From: Trichodesmium sp050015995
GTDB lineage: Bacteria; Cyanobacteriota; Cyanobacteriia; Cyanobacteriales; Microcoleaceae
NCBI RefSeq assembly: GCF_050015995.1
Contig: NZ_JBNHEP010000208.1
Coordinates: 1 to 64,000 of the forward strand
Length of the DNA: 64,000 nucleotides
Direction of reading: 5' to 3'
Shown piece by piece: positions 1-9,812 of this stretch; position 1 is the stretch's first letter, and each line of letters begins with the position of its first letter. The notes below the pieces were generated by a model, which worked only from the letters and a program-made list of their open reading frames with translations, was not told where the DNA came from and searched no databases. Position numbers and translations under genes: made by a program.

Positions 1-76
<76 letters not shown>

Positions 77-245
77 TTAGGGGAGGTAGGAGTAAGAATT
101 GTCCCAAGATTGTTCTGCCTAATTCTTGCCTAAAATACTAACTTTTGGAGCGTTTTAGACTGAAACAGGCGCATTTTTTTCGACCCCAAAAAGGCACTTG
201 TCTTTATATGTCAATGCTTTTAGATAGTTTTAGCAAGCGATAATT
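77..245. repeat. Dispersed repeat, family K copy 1
   Basis: This non-coding stretch is recognisably similar to 22870-23050. Both share the blocks AATTGTCCCAAGATT, AAAATACTA, GAAACAGGCGCA and TTTTTTCGACC in the same order. A shorter match lies at 46390-46455. It may be the worn end of an insertion sequence, but no transposase is visible. Confidence 0.6.
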
Positions 246-293
246 ACCTCTTATTTTTAAGAAGAGGACTGGTTCAAATGAAAACCTCTGTAA

Positions 294-385
294 CAGGACT
301 TACGCATAACCACCACATCTAGTAGGGGTGATTCGCGAATCACCCCTACAGATAGGGTATAATTCAAGATTTTGCGTAAGTCCTG
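294..385. mobile_element. MITE family A, copy A1
   Basis: A 92-bp element with terminal inverted repeats CAGGACTTACGCA / TGCGTAAGTCCTG. Its centre is a second palindrome (AGGGGTGATTCGCGAATCACCCCT). It has no coding capacity. Related copies are at 5698, 35060, 47756, 57100, 57467 and 60003. Confidence 0.8.
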
Positions 386-754
386 TGTAATTCTAAATTC
401 TAAATTCTCAATCAGAAATTGTGCTTCTTTTCTCCTAAGGTACACTAAAATTAGATATTTATTCGGATATGCTCTGAATTTGAAGCTGAATATACGATTA
501 ATTTTTTAGAGGAGACAGGGAATTGAGAATTGAGAATTAGGAATTGGCAGGAATAAATATTGACAAATATTTGTCTATTTTACATCTAGAAAGATATATA
601 CCAAACATCTCTCTATTTACCAGATTTCAATTGTTTAAAGTCTTAGTGCTTTTAGATTTTAGTCACTATTTAATTTCTTAATACTTATTTTACAAACAGT
701 CTCTCAGTGAGAGGAAAAGAGTAGTGGCGTGTCAAGCTTGAAAATGTGGGTTAA

Positions 755-845
755 AAAACCTAACCCCCCAACCCCCTTCCCTGCAAGGGAACGGGGAGCA
801 GTCCTCTATGCTCACAGGAGAAGGGTTGAGGGATAGGTCTTCTAG
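755..845. repeat. Dispersed palindromic repeat, family G
   Basis: A block starting AACCTAACCCCCCAACCCCC, with CTTCCCTGCAAGGGAACGGGG and ending in AGGGTTGAGGGATAGGTCTT. The same C-rich/G-rich hairpin recurs at 6611, 15094, 16404, 20178, 34674 and 49011. It lies upstream of the hybrid kinase gene; no gene is seen in 1-980. Confidence 0.75.
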
Positions 846-980
846 GTTGCTCGCTCAAACACCCACAATTTTAGTCTTGACACGGCAGTACAACCATTTA
901 AAAACTACACAAGTCATTCGTTTTGTGATTTTTTCAGCAAACCCCAAAGTAGAATTATAGTCTGCAACTCTCGTAAAGCT

Positions 981-3900
981 TTGATAAAGCCATCTAAGAA
1001 CGAGAAAACCCACCAAAAAATCAAAACTAAAATAATGAAACTACAGCAGGAAAAAAAGTTATTTGTAGTCGGTATAGTAATATTTACAGATAATTTTCAG
1101 CAGTTAGAAGAATTTTTTCTTAATCTACCGGATGAGATAAATGCTGCATTCATAATATTACTCCACACTCAATCTCCTAGTTTCATTATTCGATTGACTC
1201 AATTCCTAGAAGAAAAAACTCCCTCTAAAGTCTATACAATAGAAAATGAGACAGTTATTATCTCCAATGCTTTCTATATTATGGCGATAGTAGAAGGCAA
1301 ATATCTACAGCTAGAAAATTGCATTCTACATTTACTAGACAATCCTCCAGAGTCCGACACCCCCATCAATAGCTTTTTCAAGTCCCTAGCTCAAGAATGG
1401 GGAAGGCAAGCTATTGCTATTCTCATTTCCGGTAATCAGAATGATGGCCTAGAAGGGTTGAGAGCCATTCACAGAGCTAATCGCATATCCCTAGCCCAAT
1501 CTTCAGAAACAGGCCAATTTACGAGTGTGTCCACTAATACGATTTCCTCGGAGTTACTTGAGGAAATCTTATCTCCAAGAGAACTGGCTCAATTTGTGTA
1601 TCAGATTGTGGAGTCGGGAAGAAACCCACTATCATCTCCAGAAAATCAAGAAGGAGAATTATCATTAATTATTCCTGAAGAACTACAAGAAATATTAGGT
1701 ATCCTTTACAGAACTCAGGACATAGATTTTTCTTATTACAAAATTTCTACTCTCAGCCGTCGCATTATTCATCGCTGCACTCTGTCACGATACGGAAAGC
1801 TAGAAAATTATATTCATTACCTCAAAAATTCTTCAGAGGAACAAAAAATACTTTGTCAAGATTTGCTGATCGGTGCTACCTCATTTTTTCGAGACCCTCC
1901 AGCTTGGGAATATTTAAAGACAGAAATTATTCCAGAAATCGTAAATAGGATTCAACAGGAAGAAACACAACTGCGTATTTGGGTCTCTGCTTGTGCAACT
2001 GGAGAAGAAGCTTATTCAATGGCGATACTGGTTAATGAAGCCATGCGGCAAACTGGTAAATCTCTCAATGTGAAAATTTTTGCCACTGACATAGATAGTA
2101 ATGCTCTAGAAACTGCTGCTAGGGGAATTTATCCAGAAAATATTGTCGATCATCTGCCTCAAGAATACCTAGAAAGATATTTTAATAATGAATTAGGCAG
2201 TTATCAGATAAGGCGCTCGCTAAGGGAAATGCTAATATTTGCTCCTCACGACTTGACCAAAAATCCTGGTTTTTCCCAAATGCATCTGGTTTCGTGTCGT
2301 AATGTACTAATTTATATGCAGCCAGAATTACAGCAGCGAGTGCTGCGGTTACTTCATTTTTCTTTATCATCCCAAGGAATTCTATTTTTAGGCAATACTG
2401 AAAGCGTGGGAGAATTAAGTGAAGAATTTGTTACTCTCAACTCCCGTTGGAATATTTATCGCAAACGACGAGATGTACAGCTATCATTAACTCATCTGAC
2501 ACAAAAACCAGTAGTGCTACCTACTATCGATCCGTCTAAGCAGACAAAAATTAATCGCTCTAGGTTTGACCAAATGTTGGTGGAAGTATTTCGACTGGGT
2601 TTCGGAGAAAGAAAAGTTACTTGTTTATTAGTGAATTTAGATAACCGCTTGCTGAATGTTTTTTATAATGATGCGGAGCTGCTGCAAATTCCTGTCGGGG
2701 AAGCCAACTTAGAAGTCACTGAAATTATTCTACCAGAACTCAAGTTACCTATGGGTACAGCTCTGCATCGTGCGAAACGAGACAAGCAGACAGTTTTGTA
2801 TACTGGAATTAAACTTTATCACAATGATCGAGAAGAAAGTATTACTTTACGAGTTGGTTACAATATTAACAACCCATCATTGGAGGAATATTTGATTATC
2901 TTTTTGGAAGTAGAAACTCCACCAATAATGGCTGTCAGCAATCTTCAAAATCAAGTCTATGAGGTAGTACCCGAAGTTGCCCAACAAATTGCAGAGCTAG
3001 AATATGAGCTACAACAAACTAGAGAAAATTTGCAAGCAGCAGTAGAAGAGTTGGAAACTATTAACGAAGAGCAACAAGCTACCAATGAAGAATTACTCGC
3101 TTCCAACGAAGAGCTTCAGAGTACCAACGAAGAATTGCAGTCTGCTAACGAAGAACTCTTTACTATTAACTCCCAGTATCAGGCAAAAATTGAAGAGCTG
3201 ACTCATTTGAGTGAAGATATTGATAACTTACTTCATAGTATAGATATTGGTGTAATTTTCCTCGACAAAAATCTGAGAATTCGTCGATTTACCCCTGCTA
3301 CTAGCCAAGCTATTAACATTAGAGGGACTGATATTAATCGTCCTCTATATCATTTTACACATAACCTAGACTGTCGAGATTTCATAGAAATTTTACAACA
3401 AGCTCTCAAAACTCAACAACCAATAGAGAGAGAAGTAATTCTATCTACAACTGGAGAGATTTTACTCTTGCGTGTTAATCCCTATATTCGGGAAGACAAC
3501 ATCAACGATGGTATAGTAGTAACATTGGTGAATATTAACGAACTACAAGAGACCAAAGCTCAACTTGCACATACTAATAATTTTCTGGAAACTTTATATG
3601 AGTTTAGCCCTACAGGTTTGTTTTTATTAGACGAAGAATTAAGATTTTTACGCATAAATTCGACTTTTGCTAGAATTAACAGGTTGAACGTATTAGAAAG
3701 TATTGGTAAAACTTTCTCAGAATTACTACCGAATTTAACAGATAGATTAAATCCCATATTCTCTCAAATATTGGCAACAGGTGAAATTGTGAGAAATATC
3801 GAAATCAATATTCCCTATACTGTCGCTTCGGAAATAGAAGGTTGGTGGCTAGCAAATTTTTATCCTGTAGAGTTAAAAAATAGCCAAATGGGAATTGCTG

Positions 3901-5411
3901 GGGTAATTACAGACATCACTCAACTCAAGCGTATTCAAGAAGAATTATTGCACAGCCAGAATTTAGCAGAAACAGCTAGCCAAGCTAAAAGCGAATTTAT
4001 CCGTCGTATGAGTCACGAACTACGAACCCCTTTAAATGTTATTCTCGGTTTTACTCAAGTTCTAAGTTATGGAGATAATCTTAACAACGAGCAGAGAGAG
4101 CATTTAAATATGATGACGAAAAATGGGCATTATCTGCTAGAGTTAATCGAAGAAGTGTTAGATTTGTCTAGGATTGAAGCTAACCGCATGCAACTACAAC
4201 CAACTTTCTTCGAGATTCACTCCTTAATTAACAATCTCAGAGAAATGTTTGAGATAGTTGCACAAAGTAAAAGTCTCCAGTTAATGTTTGAAATTGATCC
4301 TGAAGTTCCTCAATACATTTATGCCGATCAACGGAAACTACGACAAGTGCTAATTAATTTGATCTCCAATGCCATCAAGTTTACCGATCTGGGTCATGTC
4401 AAGTTAAAAGTAGGAGTTGTACAAATCTCAGAAACTGAGGATGATAATACAGAAGAAATATTTCCTAGTACAACTGCCACCTTATCCTTTGAAATTTCAG
4501 ATACAGGTAAAGGTATCAGCGAGCAAGACTTAGAAAAAATATTTGACTCATTTGTTCAAGGAGAAGCAGGTAAGGAATCTCAAACAGGTACGGGTTTGGG
4601 CTTGACAATTAGTAAGAGATTTGTGCAACTCATGGGCGGCGATATTCAAATTAACAGCGAGCTGAATTTGGGAACAACTGCTAATTTCTCAATTATTGTT
4701 AATTCTATGTCTAATATCGCTCCTGTAAATTTGTCCGCCGAGCAACACATAGTTGGTCTTGCTCCCGATCAACCAGAATATTGTATTCTAGTAGTTGAAG
4801 ACCGAGAAGATAATCGACAATTGGTAGTAATTATTTTAGAAGAATTAGGTTTTCGAGTATTAGAGGCAGTCAATGGTGAAGAAGCTATTCAAAAGTGGGA
4901 AGAGCACCAACCACAATTAATTTTTATGGACTTACAAATGCCTTTGATGAATGGTTTTGAAGCTATTGAACAAATTAAATCCACTCCTGAAGGTCAAGCC
5001 ACCCCGATCATTGCCCTTTCTGCTTCTGCCAGAACTTTAAATGAGGAGCAACAATCATTTTTGGAAGCTAACTGTGCTGATATACTTTCCAAACCATTAG
5101 TAGAAGATGTTTTGCTTAACTCCATCGCTGAATGTCTGGATGTTAAATATATTTATAGTTTTTGCGATCTTCCCTCTACTCCTACAGACTCCACTTTACC
5201 AATATCTAGTTTATCTCCAGAAACCTTAAATTTTATGGGTAAAGATTTTTGCTCTCAACTCCGTATAGCAGCTATTACCTGTAACTCTCAAGAAGTAATT
5301 TCTTTATTAGAGCAAATTCCAGAGTCACAGCAGCAAATCAAAGAAACTTTGCTTAAATTGGCTAATGACTATCGGTTTGATATCATTGCAGAATTAGGAG
5401 AAGAGGCATAG
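981..5411 (+). CDS. Hybrid CheB-CheR-PAS-histidine kinase-receiver protein
   Basis: A 1476-aa multidomain signalling protein. A CheB methylesterase-like domain occupies about residues 28-205, and a CheR methyltransferase about 230-505 with intact SAM motif (WVSACATGEEAYS), ATDID and CRNVLIYM. A Glu/Asn-rich coiled coil (about 675-745) and two PAS-like regions (about 755-985) follow. HisKA has phospho-acceptor His1012 (MSHELRTP), then come HATPase motifs (NLISNAIKFTD, DTGKGI, GTGLGL), a receiver with Asp1317 (FMDLQMP) and a 100-aa tail. The CheB domain looks inactive: the nucleophilic Ser of GxSxG is replaced (VGIVIFTDNF), although the His and SGxxxDG Asp regions remain. The start shown is TTG; an in-frame ATG at 1035 would give 1458 aa and is equally plausible. 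No chemotaxis genes are adjacent and no transmembrane segment is evident, so it is probably cytosolic. Confidence 0.93.
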   Translation: MIKPSKNEKTHQKIKTKIMKLQQEKKLFVVGIVIFTDNFQQLEEFFLNLPDEINAAFIILLHTQSPSFIIRLTQFLEEKTPSKVYTIENETVIISNAFYIMAIVEGKYLQLENCILHLLDNPPESDTPINSFFKSLAQEWGRQAIAILISGNQNDGLEGLRAIHRANRISLAQSSETGQFTSVSTNTISSELLEEILSPRELAQFVYQIVESGRNPLSSPENQEGELSLIIPEELQEILGILYRTQDIDFSYYKISTLSRRIIHRCTLSRYGKLENYIHYLKNSSEEQKILCQDLLIGATSFFRDPPAWEYLKTEIIPEIVNRIQQEETQLRIWVSACATGEEAYSMAILVNEAMRQTGKSLNVKIFATDIDSNALETAARGIYPENIVDHLPQEYLERYFNNELGSYQIRRSLREMLIFAPHDLTKNPGFSQMHLVSCRNVLIYMQPELQQRVLRLLHFSLSSQGILFLGNTESVGELSEEFVTLNSRWNIYRKRRDVQLSLTHLTQKPVVLPTIDPSKQTKINRSRFDQMLVEVFRLGFGERKVTCLLVNLDNRLLNVFYNDAELLQIPVGEANLEVTEIILPELKLPMGTALHRAKRDKQTVLYTGIKLYHNDREESITLRVGYNINNPSLEEYLIIFLEVETPPIMAVSNLQNQVYEVVPEVAQQIAELEYELQQTRENLQAAVEELETINEEQQATNEELLASNEELQSTNEELQSANEELFTINSQYQAKIEELTHLSEDIDNLLHSIDIGVIFLDKNLRIRRFTPATSQAINIRGTDINRPLYHFTHNLDCRDFIEILQQALKTQQPIEREVILSTTGEILLLRVNPYIREDNINDGIVVTLVNINELQETKAQLAHTNNFLETLYEFSPTGLFLLDEELRFLRINSTFARINRLNVLESIGKTFSELLPNLTDRLNPIFSQILATGEIVRNIEINIPYTVASEIEGWWLANFYPVELKNSQMGIAGVITDITQLKRIQEELLHSQNLAETASQAKSEFIRRMSHELRTPLNVILGFTQVLSYGDNLNNEQREHLNMMTKNGHYLLELIEEVLDLSRIEANRMQLQPTFFEIHSLINNLREMFEIVAQSKSLQLMFEIDPEVPQYIYADQRKLRQVLINLISNAIKFTDLGHVKLKVGVVQISETEDDNTEEIFPSTTATLSFEISDTGKGISEQDLEKIFDSFVQGEAGKESQTGTGLGLTISKRFVQLMGGDIQINSELNLGTTANFSIIVNSMSNIAPVNLSAEQHIVGLAPDQPEYCILVVEDREDNRQLVVIILEELGFRVLEAVNGEEAIQKWEEHQPQLIFMDLQMPLMNGFEAIEQIKSTPEGQATPIIALSASARTLNEEQQSFLEANCADILSKPLVEDVLLNSIAECLDVKYIYSFCDLPSTPTDSTLPISSLSPETLNFMGKDFCSQLRIAAITCNSQEVISLLEQIPESQQQIKETLLKLANDYRFDIIAELGEEA

Positions 5412-5560
5412 GATGATGTGAAAGGAGCGCCAGAATTAATTGTGGAAATTGCTGGGAGTAGTGTTTCTCTTGATGTGCATGATAAGCTCAAAGTTTATTG
5501 TCAAAATCAAGTTCAAGAGTATTTAGTTTACCGTTGGAGTCAAGTATTTAAAATTTGGTG
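5412..5560 (+). pseudogene. Remnant of a Uma2-family gene
   Basis: The DNA after the kinase stop matches the middle of the intact Uma2 gene at about 6160-6300: GGAGCGCCAGAATTAAT, GTAGTGTTTCTCTTGATGTG, then a stretch equivalent to QVQEYL. Only the region around the catalytic E and K remains; both ends of the gene are missing. It is a leftover of a tandem or earlier copy and overlaps nothing functional. Confidence 0.8.
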
Positions 5561-5580
5561 TTGCTGAATTAAGGGATGAA

Positions 5581-5690
5581 TATTAGGTGGGATAGGCATC
5601 CTGCCTGTCCGAAAATATCAGGAACGGGCAAGATGCCCATTCCACAAAACTGTTAAAATCATCCCGCATTTATGCAACGCCTAAAATTTA
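5581..5690. repeat. Dispersed repeat also found at 61120-61215
   Basis: Contains GGCATCCTGCCTGTCC and GGGCAAGATGCCCATTCCAC, which pair as an imperfect hairpin. The tail TTAAAATCATCCC..TTTATGCAAC is shared almost base for base with 61188-61213. Non-coding. Confidence 0.75.
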
Positions 5691-5697
5691 TTAAAAT

Positions 5698-5790
5698 CAG
5701 GACTTACCGCATGAGGTAGGAAAAAATGGGATTAGAGATTGCTTCCCTGTCGGTCGCAATGACGAAAATAGGTTGTACTGCGTAAGTCCT
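5698..5790. mobile_element. MITE family A, copy A2
   Basis: A 93-bp element with ends CAGGACTTACCGCA / CTGCGTAAGTCCT. The core contains GAGATTGCTTCCCTGTCGG, also seen in reverse orientation in copy A4 (47756-47847). It lies just upstream of the intact Uma2 gene. Confidence 0.75.
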
Positions 5791-5825
5791 AAAAATGTAA
5801 TTTATAAGGCAATGAGGCGAAAATT

Positions 5826-6512
5826 ATGACAAGTAAATCGAAAAATAGAGTATTAATATCAACAATTCCTACCCTAGAAAATGGTGATCGCCTAACTAGA
5901 ATAGAATTTGAAAATCGTTACAGCAAGTCAAATATTAAAAAGGCAGAATTAATTGAGGGAATAGTTTATATAGCTTCTCCTTTACGAATTACAAAACATG
6001 GTAATCCTCATGCACGAATTATGACTTGGTTAGGCATTTATTGGTCAGCAACTCCGGGTATAGAACTTGGAGATAATTCTACTATTCGTTTGGATGGAGA
6101 TAATGAACCTCAACCGGATGCTTTGCTCCGAATTGAAAAGGATGGGCAGTCAATTATTAGTGAGGATGGGTATGTAGAAGGTGCGCCGGAATTAATAGTA
6201 GAAATTGCTGCGAGTAGTGTTTCTATTGATGTGCATGATAAGCTAAAAATTTATCGTCGTAATCAAGTTCAGGAATATTTGATTTGGCGAGTTGAAGATG
6301 GAGAAATTGATTGGTTTCGGTTAAAATCAGGGGAATATATTCAGCTTCAACCTAATTCAGAAGGAATAACTTGTAGTGAAATTTTTCCTGGGTTATGGTT
6401 AGATAAAACTGCTTTATTAACAGGAAATTTAATGAAAGTTATTGAAGTAGTACAACAGGGGTTAGCTACAGTAGAACATCAAAATTTTGTGGATAATTTG
6501 GGAAATTTATAA
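5826..6512 (+). CDS. Uma2 family (DUF820) putative restriction-like endonuclease
   Basis: A 228-aa protein of the Uma2/DUF820 family, a PD-(D/E)XK-fold group greatly expanded in cyanobacteria and of uncertain role. Visible family features are Glu43 (ELIEG), Asp98 (PQPDALL), Glu126 (GAPELIVEIAASS), Lys139 (DKLKIY) and the EYLIW strand, which together match the expected D-E-K active site. Length is slightly above the usual 180-200 aa because of a C-terminal extension. It stands alone between MITE copies, with a decayed second copy immediately upstream. No cognate methylase is present. Confidence 0.88.
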   Translation: MTSKSKNRVLISTIPTLENGDRLTRIEFENRYSKSNIKKAELIEGIVYIASPLRITKHGNPHARIMTWLGIYWSATPGIELGDNSTIRLDGDNEPQPDALLRIEKDGQSIISEDGYVEGAPELIVEIAASSVSIDVHDKLKIYRRNQVQEYLIWRVEDGEIDWFRLKSGEYIQLQPNSEGITCSEIFPGLWLDKTALLTGNLMKVIEVVQQGLATVEHQNFVDNLGNL

Positions 6513-6604
6513 GGTGGAAAAATGTTTATTTATCTATAACTTATAGTTAAGCTATTTCTGTCTAGCAAAAGCGAGTCTATTTGTGTGGGTAAATTTGAGC
6601 AAAT

Positions 6605-7041
6605 TAATACCTCTCCCCCGACCCCTCTCCTACAAGGAGAGGGGAGAAATATTCTCCCCCTTCCCTGTTAGGGAAGGGGGTTGGGGGGTTAGGTTTTTTT
6701 CTCAAAATTTTAGTCTCACTCCAGTAGTCCAGTAGGGTGCGTTAGACGGCTATAATTTAGACTGTGAAAGGGATTTAACAATCTGTCGTAACGCACCATT
6801 TCAGATATGTCAGTTTACTACTAGACCGACACAGCTAAAACTGTACATTAGGGGGTAGGGACGTTGCATAACAAAAATGCGTTTCATGTCGCGCAGCGTT
6901 TCATGTCCGCTCTTAGCGGAAAACGTCCGTACGGTCGGAGGGGAGAAAGACGGTTGTTGGGTTACCCTGACGGGATCTTGCTACGTCCCTCAACCCAACC
7001 TACACTTATTGCACCATTTTTAGATGTGTCAGTCTACTACC
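6605..7041. repeat. Repeat cluster: family G hairpin and two family I elements
   Basis: 6611-6698 is a family G hairpin (CCTCTCCCCCGACCCCTCTCC .. GGTTGGGGGGTTAGG). About 6722-6835 carries the family I signature GTAGGGTGCGTTAGACGGCT .. CGTAACGCACCATTT also seen at 57161-57279. The rest holds GTTTCATGTCGC / GCGGAAAACG palindromes and a GTTGGGTT..CAACCCAAC hairpin ending in TTAGATGTGTCAGTCTACTA. No gene is supported. Confidence 0.7.
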
Positions 7042-7064
7042 TTTATCTAATAGCTGAAAGCTAT

Positions 7065-8492
7065 TTAATTCCTATATACCTCATCTAAAACTGTGCCATT
7101 TGCTGAAATTAATTGAATATGTAATGGCATTTGACCTGCTGCATGAGTCGAACAACTAAGGCAAGGATCGAAAGCGCGAATACCAGCTTCAACTCTGTTT
7201 AACATTCCTTCTGGAATTTGATTATTGTGAATATAATATTTGGCAATTTGAGTCACAGTTTGATTCATTGCCAGATTATTTTGACCAGTAGCAATAATCA
7301 TATTTACTTTCTGAATAATGCCATTTTCATCTACTTTATAATGATGGAATAAAGTACCCCTTGGCGCTTCACTAACTCCCACTCCTTCTAAACAGTTAAT
7401 ACCAGCAGTAGCGCGGGTGCGAGGGGAAACAATATCAGGGTCATCTATCAGTTGTTCAATTCTTTCTAAACAGCCAATAATTTCTACCAAACGAGCATAA
7501 TGATAGAAGAAAGAAGAAGTCGGAACACCACCTGCGCGGTCTCGAAATTCTTTTAATTCTTGGTCTGCTTTTTCTGTACCAATTTGTGAACAAACATTCA
7601 AGCGAGCAAGAGGTCCGACTCTATAAATACCATTAGGATAACCCATGGGTTTGTAATAGGGGAATTTCAAATAAGACCAACTTTCTACTGCTTCTCCTAA
7701 AAATTCCTGATAATTATCTTCACTTAAATTATCGGCAACAATATTACCTTCACTATCAGTAAACCGTAACTTTCCGCCGTAATGTTCCCAATCACCATTT
7801 TCCCCAACTAACCCCATAAATAATGATGGAAACTTACCAAAAACTTCGGCTTCAGTTTTCAATTGTTCGTCTAATAAACCTTTAAACAAATTAAGAGCAA
7901 TATTAGTAGTTTCAAAAGATTCTGGCAGACGATTTTTTATCCATTCTCGCCCTTCTTCAGAGAGGGGAGTTCGTACACCACCAGGCACCGCCCAAGCAGC
8001 ATGAATTTTTTTAGCTCCTAACAATTCAATAACAGTTTGACCGAACTGCCGGAGTCGAATTCCTGCCCTTGCCAAATCAGGATTTTCTGCCATTAAACCA
8101 AAGACATTTCGTTTAGCAGGGTCACTATCCCAACCTAATAAAAAATCAGGACTACTAAGATGGAAAAAACTTAAAGCATGAGACTGAGTTAACTGCCCTA
8201 AATTCATCATTCGGCGCAATTTTTCCCCGGCAGGAGGAACTTGCACAGCGAGAATTTTATCTCCTGTTTTGGCAGATGCTAATAAATGACTGACAGGGCA
8301 AATCCCACAAATTCTTGCTGTTATTCCTGCCATTTCTGTAAAAGGTCGTCCTTCACAAAATTTTTCAAAGCCACGATATTCTACAACATGAAATCGACAG
8401 TCGGATACTTCTCCAGCATCGTCTAATATTACTGATATTTTGGCATGACCTTCGATTCTAGTTACGGGGTCAATGACTACTGTTTTAGACAT
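7065..8492 (-). CDS. hoxH: HoxH, [NiFe] bidirectional hydrogenase large subunit
   Basis: The 475-aa catalytic subunit of the NAD(P)-linked bidirectional hydrogenase, interconverting H2 with protons and electrons. The NiFe ligands are all present: RICGICPVSH near the N terminus (Cys62, Cys65, His69) and DPCLSC near the C terminus (Cys444, Cys447). A 25-residue extension after His450 is the type of tail removed by the protease HoxW during maturation; no hoxW is recognisable in this window. It is the last gene of the minus-strand order hoxE-F-U-Y-H, separated from hoxY by about 520 bp of repeats. The protein is expected to be cytoplasmic. Confidence 0.97.
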   Translation of the reverse strand: MSKTVVIDPVTRIEGHAKISVILDDAGEVSDCRFHVVEYRGFEKFCEGRPFTEMAGITARICGICPVSHLLASAKTGDKILAVQVPPAGEKLRRMMNLGQLTQSHALSFFHLSSPDFLLGWDSDPAKRNVFGLMAENPDLARAGIRLRQFGQTVIELLGAKKIHAAWAVPGGVRTPLSEEGREWIKNRLPESFETTNIALNLFKGLLDEQLKTEAEVFGKFPSLFMGLVGENGDWEHYGGKLRFTDSEGNIVADNLSEDNYQEFLGEAVESWSYLKFPYYKPMGYPNGIYRVGPLARLNVCSQIGTEKADQELKEFRDRAGGVPTSSFFYHYARLVEIIGCLERIEQLIDDPDIVSPRTRATAGINCLEGVGVSEAPRGTLFHHYKVDENGIIQKVNMIIATGQNNLAMNQTVTQIAKYYIHNNQIPEGMLNRVEAGIRAFDPCLSCSTHAAGQMPLHIQLISANGTVLDEVYRN

Positions 8493-9015
8493 AGTTTATT
8501 TTCTCCTTAGTTTAATAAGATTATGATTTTTACTGATTAAATTTTTACTGATTAAGTGAAATACATAAATAACGCTTTGTTGGGTTTCACTTCGTTCTAC
8601 CCAACCTACATTTTTACTAGGGAATAGATTTCCCGGCGGTTGATTTTTAATTACAAACGCGGGCTTTCCCCCAATATTGTTGAGAATTCCAGATACCTAA
8701 ACCTGCTTTTTTAGCAAAATTTTGAGCATTTAAGTAAGCATTTTTTGAGTAGGTTGGGTTAAGCGGCAGCGCAACCCAACAAAAAGACGTGTAGGTTTGC
8801 GTTAAAAATTGTCATTATTAGAAAGTAAAAGGAAAGAAATTTTTCGTTTAATATCATGTCCGGTAGCATCGTTTGTGTATAGAATTAAATCACAATTGCA
8901 AGAAAACCTTCTGCCTTCCTTCTACCAAAGTATAAGTATTCAAGCGGACATGATATAAGTTGGGTTACTCCTACGGAGAAGCAAGCTACGTTTCCTCAAC
9001 CCAACCTACTAAAAT
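8493..9015. repeat. hoxY-hoxH spacer made of palindromic repeats
   Basis: No gene is seen. 8578-8612 and 8750-8788 are hairpins of the GTTGGGTT..AACCCAAC type. 8851-8956 is a family B MITE (ends ATATCATGTCCGG / CGGACATGATAT), followed by another GTTGGGTT..CAACCCAAC hairpin up to 9008. Any co-transcription of hoxY and hoxH must pass through these structures. Confidence 0.75.
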
Positions 9016-9567
9016 TCACCCAAACTTAATCATTTCTCGACCTTCCATTTTTGGTTTTTCACCCTTTAATAAAGGTTCTAAAGTTGCCTTAATTCTGCTG
9101 GCAGGAGGCGGACATCCAGGCATAAAAATATCCACAGGTACTACTTCATGCACAGGCAGAACTTTGTCAAGTAATTCTGGTACAATTCCCGGCGCATTTG
9201 GTAATTGCTGATTTTCATCTGCCAATTCTAAATAACCTCGTTCCAAAACAGGTTTCGTACCACCTAACATATTTCGCATAGCTGGCACATTTGCAGTAAC
9301 AGCACAATCTCCAAAAGAAATTAACGTTTTAGTCTTTTTTCTGACCTCAAGAATTATTTCTAAATTATCCTGATTTGCGACGCCTCCTTCCACTAAACAA
9401 ACATCAACGTTTTCTGGATATTCTTTAATATCACTGCCAACCGGACTATAAACAACATCGACATGATTTGCCAGTTCAAACAACCATTCATCTAAGTCGA
9501 GAAACGACATATGACAACCAGAACATCCAGCTAACCAAACTGTGGCAAATTTAATTTTATTTGACAT
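9016..9567 (-). CDS. hoxY: HoxY, [NiFe] bidirectional hydrogenase small subunit
   Basis: A 183-aa small subunit that carries the proximal Fe-S cluster and passes electrons between HoxH and the diaphorase. The ligands lie in WLAGCSGCHMSF (Cys15, Cys18), GDCAVTANVP (Cys88) and MPGCPPPASRI (Cys152). Length is normal for HoxY, which lacks the long C-terminal cluster domain of uptake hydrogenases. It lies between hoxU and hoxH in the canonical order. Confidence 0.97.
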   Translation of the reverse strand: MSNKIKFATVWLAGCSGCHMSFLDLDEWLFELANHVDVVYSPVGSDIKEYPENVDVCLVEGGVANQDNLEIILEVRKKTKTLISFGDCAVTANVPAMRNMLGGTKPVLERGYLELADENQQLPNAPGIVPELLDKVLPVHEVVPVDIFMPGCPPPASRIKATLEPLLKGEKPKMEGREMIKFG

Positions 9568-9579
9568 AATTAATACCTT

Positions 9580-9720
9580 AAATTAGGGAATAGGGAATAG
9601 GGAATAGGGAACAGGGAACAGGGAAAAGGTAGTTTGATAAATTCAGTCTCTAACTATATTTCAAGGGAACAGGGAATAGGGAATAGGGAATAGGGAATAG
9701 GGAATAGGGAATAGGGAGTA
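9580..9720. repeat. Heptamer tandem repeats (gggaata)n between hoxU and hoxY
   Basis: Two blocks (9583-9625 and 9665-9720) of 7-bp units GGGAATA/GGGAACA, separated by a short unique segment. They belong to the same heptamer class as arrays at 14860, 47336 and 56975. They widen the hoxU-hoxY gap to about 245 bp. Confidence 0.88.
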
Positions 9721-9812
9721 GAAAATAACCCAATTTTTTAATTTCAGTAGTTAATAGTGCTAAACCAATAACTGTTAACTATCGACTGATAACTGATAAC
9801 TGATAACTGTAT

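Noticed and set aside
257..445. 62-aa minus-strand frame
   Set aside because: It mostly reads through the family A MITE at 294-385.
6864..7088. 74-aa frame downstream of hoxH
   Set aside because: It runs through known dispersed palindromes (GTTTCATGTCGC, GTTGGGTT) and overlaps the hoxH end.
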